Source: an uncultured Veillonella sp.
GTDB taxonomy: Bacteria; Bacillota; Negativicutes; Veillonellales; Veillonellaceae
Assembly: GCA_900757715.1 (NCBI GenBank)
Contig: CAAEOZ010000164.1
Span: 1-8,115 of the forward strand
Direction of reading: 5' to 3'
Length of the DNA stretch: 8,115 bases
Under the pieces are notes generated by a model, which did no database searches, was not told where the DNA came from, and saw nothing but the letters and a program-made list of their open reading frames with translations. The position numbers were made by a program, and so were the translations under genes. Of the stretch, positions 5,784 to 8,115 are shown one piece after another. The number at the start of each line of letters is the position of its first letter. The first letter of the stretch is position 1.

Positions 5784-6008
5784 TGTCACATTTCTTGTGA
5801 CAGCTCTGACATTTCCTTTGTCCCTTAAGTCCCTGCCTTCATTGGCGGTCATGAACTTTTCAAGCATATCCGTTTTGATAAGGACTTTCCGTCCTACCTT
5901 CAATACCGGAAGCTTTTTCCATTCTACCAGTTTCCGCAGGGTATTTCTGCCGATACCCGTATAGTCGGCAGCTTCCTCAATGGACAGTGCAATCTTCACT
6001 TCTGTCAT
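5778..6008 (-). CDS. xis: excisionase-family DNA-binding protein
   Basis: A 76-residue protein with a MerR-like winged helix-turn-helix. LSIEEAADYTGIGRNTLRKL (residues about 8-27) holds the helix-turn-helix. LPVLKVGRKVLIKTDMLEKFM (about 33-53) is the wing and final helix, as in excisionase-family (helix_turn_helix_17) proteins. Such proteins bend DNA at attachment sites and turn integrase toward excision. GAGGAGGTG lies 5 bases before the ATG. A strong promoter (TTGACA, 17 bases, TATAGT) lies upstream, with an operator palindrome in the leader. The orientation is opposite to the integrase, unlike Tn916, where xis and int run together. The C-terminal tail (RDLRDKGNVRAVTRNVTN) is basic. Transcripts could read on toward oriT and the relaxase if not terminated. 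Confidence 0.85.
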   Translation of the reverse strand: MTEVKIALSIEEAADYTGIGRNTLRKLVEWKKLPVLKVGRKVLIKTDMLEKFMTANEGRDLRDKGNVRAVTRNVTN

Positions 6009-6025
6009 TAAAACACCTCCTCTTG

Positions 6026-6042
6026 AATTGCATAATGCAATT
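6026..6042. promoter_or_regulatory. operator in the xis leader
   Basis: AATTGCAT, A, ATGCAATT: a perfect 17-base palindrome between the expected xis transcription start (near 6050) and its ribosome site. Its core TTGCATAATGCAA differs by one base from the second site at 6117-6129. Likely bound by the Cro/CI-type repressor encoded divergently. Confidence 0.65.
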
Positions 6043-6056
6043 TTGTAACTATGCCT

Positions 6057-6085
6057 ACTATATAACTTTTATATCTTCTTGTCAA
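6057..6085 (-). promoter_or_regulatory. xis promoter
   Basis: On the - strand: TTGACA (6085-6080, perfect -35), a 17-base spacer, TATAGT (6062-6057). Strong match to the sigma-A consensus, firing leftward into xis. Confidence 0.75.
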
Positions 6086-6116
6086 GCGTTACGAAATTTT
6101 AAAAGCAATTATTAAC

Positions 6117-6129
6117 TTGCATATTGCAA
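6117..6129. promoter_or_regulatory. operator at the repressor promoter
   Basis: TTGCATATTGCAA: arms TTGCA/TGCAA around three bases, 12 of 13 bases equal to the core at 6028-6040. It overlaps the -35 box of the repressor gene's own promoter, which suggests autoregulation. The two centres are 89 bases apart. Confidence 0.65.
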
Positions 6130-6152
6130 TACTATTTTTACTGTGTTATACT
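6124..6152 (+). promoter_or_regulatory. promoter of the Cro/CI-type repressor gene
   Basis: TTGCAA (6124-6129), a 17-base spacer, TATACT (6147-6152), 32 bases before the start codon. Its -35 box lies within the second operator, so repressor binding would compete with RNA polymerase. Confidence 0.65.
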
Positions 6153-6183
6153 TTAGCCATACCGAAAAAGGAGGCGTATCAGA

Positions 6184-6804
6184 ATGAAAGATAAAGAATT
6201 ACGCAAGTTAATCGGTAGCAGGGCAAAACAACGCAGACTGGAATTAGGTGTCAACCAGCCTTATATAGCAGAAAAGATGGGAGTTACCGCTTCCACCATA
6301 CAGCGGTATGAGGCAGGAACGATTGACAACACCAAGAAGCTTGTTCTGGATGGTCTGTCGGAAGCACTTCATGTATCAGTGGAGTGGCTGAAGGGCGAGA
6401 CGGAAGAAATGACAAGTGATGTTACGGATAAAAGGGAATTACAGATTCGTGATACCATGACTTCCATTCTCTCCAAACTGCCTTATGATATGAAGGCAGA
6501 CGAAGCGGATTTTTCCAAAGATTTACTGCTGCTGATGTTGAAGGAATACGAATTATTCGTTGATTCCTTTCAATATGCCTGTAAGAATTTTAAAGGGAAT
6601 ACGGAAGATGCCACAATTGCAAAAGTAATGGGGTTTGAATCCAATCAGGAATATAATGAGATTATGTTCCTTAGGGAAATCACCCATACGGTAAACGCAC
6701 TGAACGACATGGGCGACATTGTAAGGCTCTATTCCAAGAATCCCGAAACGGCAGCCGTAAGGCTTGCAAATCTTCTTTCAGAGAAAGACTCCGAACCGGT
6801 ATAG
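6184..6804 (+). CDS. Cro/CI-type (XRE) transcriptional repressor of the element
   Basis: A 206-residue protein; AAGGAGG lies 9 bases before the ATG. Residues about 6-70 are a classic lambda-repressor-like helix-turn-helix domain (IGSRAKQRRLELGVNQPYIA, then EKMGVTASTIQRYEAGTI, ending in an LSEALHVSVEWLKG block). The C-terminal part (about 80-206) is helical and lacks the Ser-Lys LexA-type self-cleavage signature, so SOS autoproteolysis is unlikely; it may serve oligomerization or partner binding. It is divergent from xis across a 175-base region holding two promoters and two near-identical operators. It probably represses xis and tunes its own synthesis, holding the element integrated. The integrase starts 84 bases downstream on the same strand and could be partly co-transcribed. 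Confidence 0.85.
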   Translation: MKDKELRKLIGSRAKQRRLELGVNQPYIAEKMGVTASTIQRYEAGTIDNTKKLVLDGLSEALHVSVEWLKGETEEMTSDVTDKRELQIRDTMTSILSKLPYDMKADEADFSKDLLLLMLKEYELFVDSFQYACKNFKGNTEDATIAKVMGFESNQEYNEIMFLREITHTVNALNDMGDIVRLYSKNPETAAVRLANLLSEKDSEPV

Positions 6805-6810
6805 ATTAGA

Positions 6811-6839
6811 CAACCGGAGTTATGATATACTTACACGCA
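6811..6839 (-). repeat. right copy of the inverted 29-base hairpin element
   Basis: Read on the - strand from 6839: TGCGTGTAAGTATATCAT, then AACTCCGGTTG. TAAC (6822-6819) pairs with GTTG (6814-6811) around a UCCG loop. An outer stem GTATA/TATAC (6830-6826 with 6803-6799) closes it. It lies between the repressor and integrase genes, antisense to the integrase leader. I see no clear promoter for it on the - strand. Confidence 0.65.
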
Positions 6840-6864
6840 GAAAGCATTTCATCAGTTCCGATTG

Positions 6865-6874
6865 TCGATATCGA
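6865..6874. promoter_or_regulatory. short palindrome at the integrase ribosome site
   Basis: TCGATATCGA is a perfect 10-base palindrome directly next to the AAAGGAG ribosome site (6874-6880) of the integrase. It could be a weak hairpin or a protein site affecting integrase expression; chance is also possible. Confidence 0.3.
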
Positions 6875-6888
6875 AAGGAGTAACGATT

Positions 6889-8115
6889 ATGGCAAAAGGT
6901 TCTGTAAGAAAGAAAGGCAAGAAATGGTACTACCGCTTCTATGTGGAAGATGCAAGCGGTAATCTGGTGCAGAAGGAATTTGCAGGTACGGAAAACAAAA
7001 GCGAGACGGAAAAGCTGTTGAGGCAGGCAATGGAGGATTATGAAGCCAAGCGGTTTGTTGCAAAGGCTGAAAACATCACACTCGGAGAGTTGCTTGACCT
7101 GTGGGCTGAGGAAGAATTAAAGACAGGCACATTGAGTAATGGAACGGTTGGCAATTATCTTCAGACAATTGGGAGAATCAAACAACACCCTATCAGCAAA
7201 AGGAAACTGAAAACGGTGACTTCGGTACACCTGCAGGAGTTTATGGATTTGCTCTCATTTGGAGGCACTGTGGGAGATTTTATATCAAAAGGATATTCCA
7301 TTGATTATGTAAGGTCATTTTCAGCAGTATTGCAACAGTCATTCCGGTTTGCGGTATTTCCGAAACAGTTTATTACCTTCAATCCAATGCAGTATGTGGT
7401 GATGAGGCATAAAAAGGAAGAAACAGATTTGTTTGCGGATGAAACAGCCACAGACAGAGACAAGGTTAAACCGCTTTCCTTTGAAATGTACCGGAAACTG
7501 ATTGAACAGCTTGGAAAACGAAGTGGGGATGCGATTCTTCCGGTTCAGATAGCATACTTTACAGGTCTCAGACTTGGAGAGGTAGCAGGTCTGACATGGC
7601 AGGATATCAACCTTGAAGAACAGTATCTCACTGTACGCAGGAGCATCCGCTACAATGGTGCTACCCATAAGCACGAAATCGGTCCGACAAAGTGGAAAAA
7701 GATCAGGGTTGTTGACTTTGGCGATACCCTCGCAGATATTTTGAGGAATGCAAAAAAGGAACAGCACAAAAACCGTTTTCAGTATGGGGAACTCTACCAG
7801 CGGAATTTTTACAGAGAAGTAATGGAAAAGAATCGGGTGCATTACGAGTATTATCATTTGGGAATGACAGAGAATGTGCCGGAAGATTACACCGAAATCT
7901 TCTTTGTATGCTTAAGGGAGGATGGTTGTCTGGAACTTCCGGCAACCATAGAAACAGCCTGCCGGACAGCAGGAAGAAAAGTACCGGAGCTTGAAGGTTT
8001 CCATTTCCACACACTGAGGCATACCTACACGACAAACCTCTTATCCAACGGGGCTCAGCCTAAGGATGTGCAGGAACTGTTAGGACACTCAGACGTGAGT
8101 ACCACCATGAATGTC
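6889..8115 (+). CDS. int: Tn916-type tyrosine integrase, cut by the window end
   Basis: 409 codons are open to the last base; the 3' end lies outside the window. AAAGGAG lies 8 bases before the ATG. Residues about 1-50 (KGSVRKKGKKWYYRFYVED) are an AP2-like arm-binding domain. About 62-165 is the SAM-like core-binding domain (ITLGELLDLWAEEEL). The catalytic domain follows: Arg228 in YFTGLRLGEVAGLTW, probable Lys268 in GPTKWKKIRVV, His374 and Arg377 in HFHTLRHTY, and His400 in LLGHSDVSTT. The catalytic Tyr is expected within a residue or two after the cut. The enzyme would catalyse integration and excision of the element. The attachment site, and hence one element end, should lie just beyond the window if it follows the Tn916 layout. 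Confidence 0.93.
   Translation, partial: MAKGSVRKKGKKWYYRFYVEDASGNLVQKEFAGTENKSETEKLLRQAMEDYEAKRFVAKAENITLGELLDLWAEEELKTGTLSNGTVGNYLQTIGRIKQHPISKRKLKTVTSVHLQEFMDLLSFGGTVGDFISKGYSIDYVRSFSAVLQQSFRFAVFPKQFITFNPMQYVVMRHKKEETDLFADETATDRDKVKPLSFEMYRKLIEQLGKRSGDAILPVQIAYFTGLRLGEVAGLTWQDINLEEQYLTVRRSIRYNGATHKHEIGPTKWKKIRVVDFGDTLADILRNAKKEQHKNRFQYGELYQRNFYREVMEKNRVHYEYYHLGMTENVPEDYTEIFFVCLREDGCLELPATIETACRTAGRKVPELEGFHFHTLRHTYTTNLLSNGAQPKDVQELLGHSDVSTTMNV

Noticed and set aside
7339..8035. Two long open frames on the - strand
   Set aside because: Both lie opposite the catalytic domain of the integrase, whose motifs are intact, and they overlap each other.
1..8115. CRISPR array, tRNA or rRNA genes
   Set aside because: No regularly spaced repeats and no tRNA- or rRNA-like stretch were seen on either strand by reading.

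Overview
The window looks like a piece of a gut Firmicutes (Clostridia/Lachnospiraceae-type) genome. This is inferred from strong AGGAGG ribosome sites, AT-rich intergenic DNA, sigma-A-type promoters and the gene families present. It has two compositional halves. Bases 1 to about 3850 are clearly AT-rich. Bases from about 3900 to 8115 are visibly richer in G+C and hold the core of a mobile element.

Left half, all genes on the + strand: the tail of a peptidase S51/type 1 glutamine amidotransferase-like protein (2-205); a RhuM-Fic/Doc fusion protein with a TTG start (282-1211); an unrecognised 258-residue protein (1294-2070); an intergenic patch of direct and inverted repeats (2186-2289); a small DUF6061-type protein (2365-2604); and an SdpR/SdpI-type repressor and membrane-protein operon (2862-3814). 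The sdpRI promoter lies between two identical inverted-repeat operators.

A perfect 46-bp palindrome (3860-3905) separates the halves, between two genes that converge on it. The right half reads, from left to right: a MobL-type relaxase on the - strand (3900-5426); a structured non-coding stretch that is a good oriT candidate (about 5479-5640); a possible + strand small RNA (5711-5781); an excisionase on the - strand (5778-6008); a divergent promoter region with two near-identical operators; a Cro/CI-type repressor (6184-6804); and a Tn916-type tyrosine integrase (from 6889) that is cut by the window end just before its expected catalytic tyrosine. Together these form the integration, excision and mobilization module of an integrative mobilizable or conjugative element. 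No coupling protein or type IV secretion gene is visible.

The most unusual signals are non-coding. A sequence of about 29 bases occurs twice in inverted orientation, on either side of the xis-repressor pair (5711-5739 on + and 6811-6839 on -). Each copy can fold into a hairpin with a UNCG-type tetraloop, and the differences between the copies keep the stem paired. The left copy starts a few bases after a good promoter and is followed by a terminator-like hairpin, so it may be a small RNA. The twin operators at sdpRI and at xis/repressor, and the two-tier hairpin upstream of the relaxase, also deserve attention.
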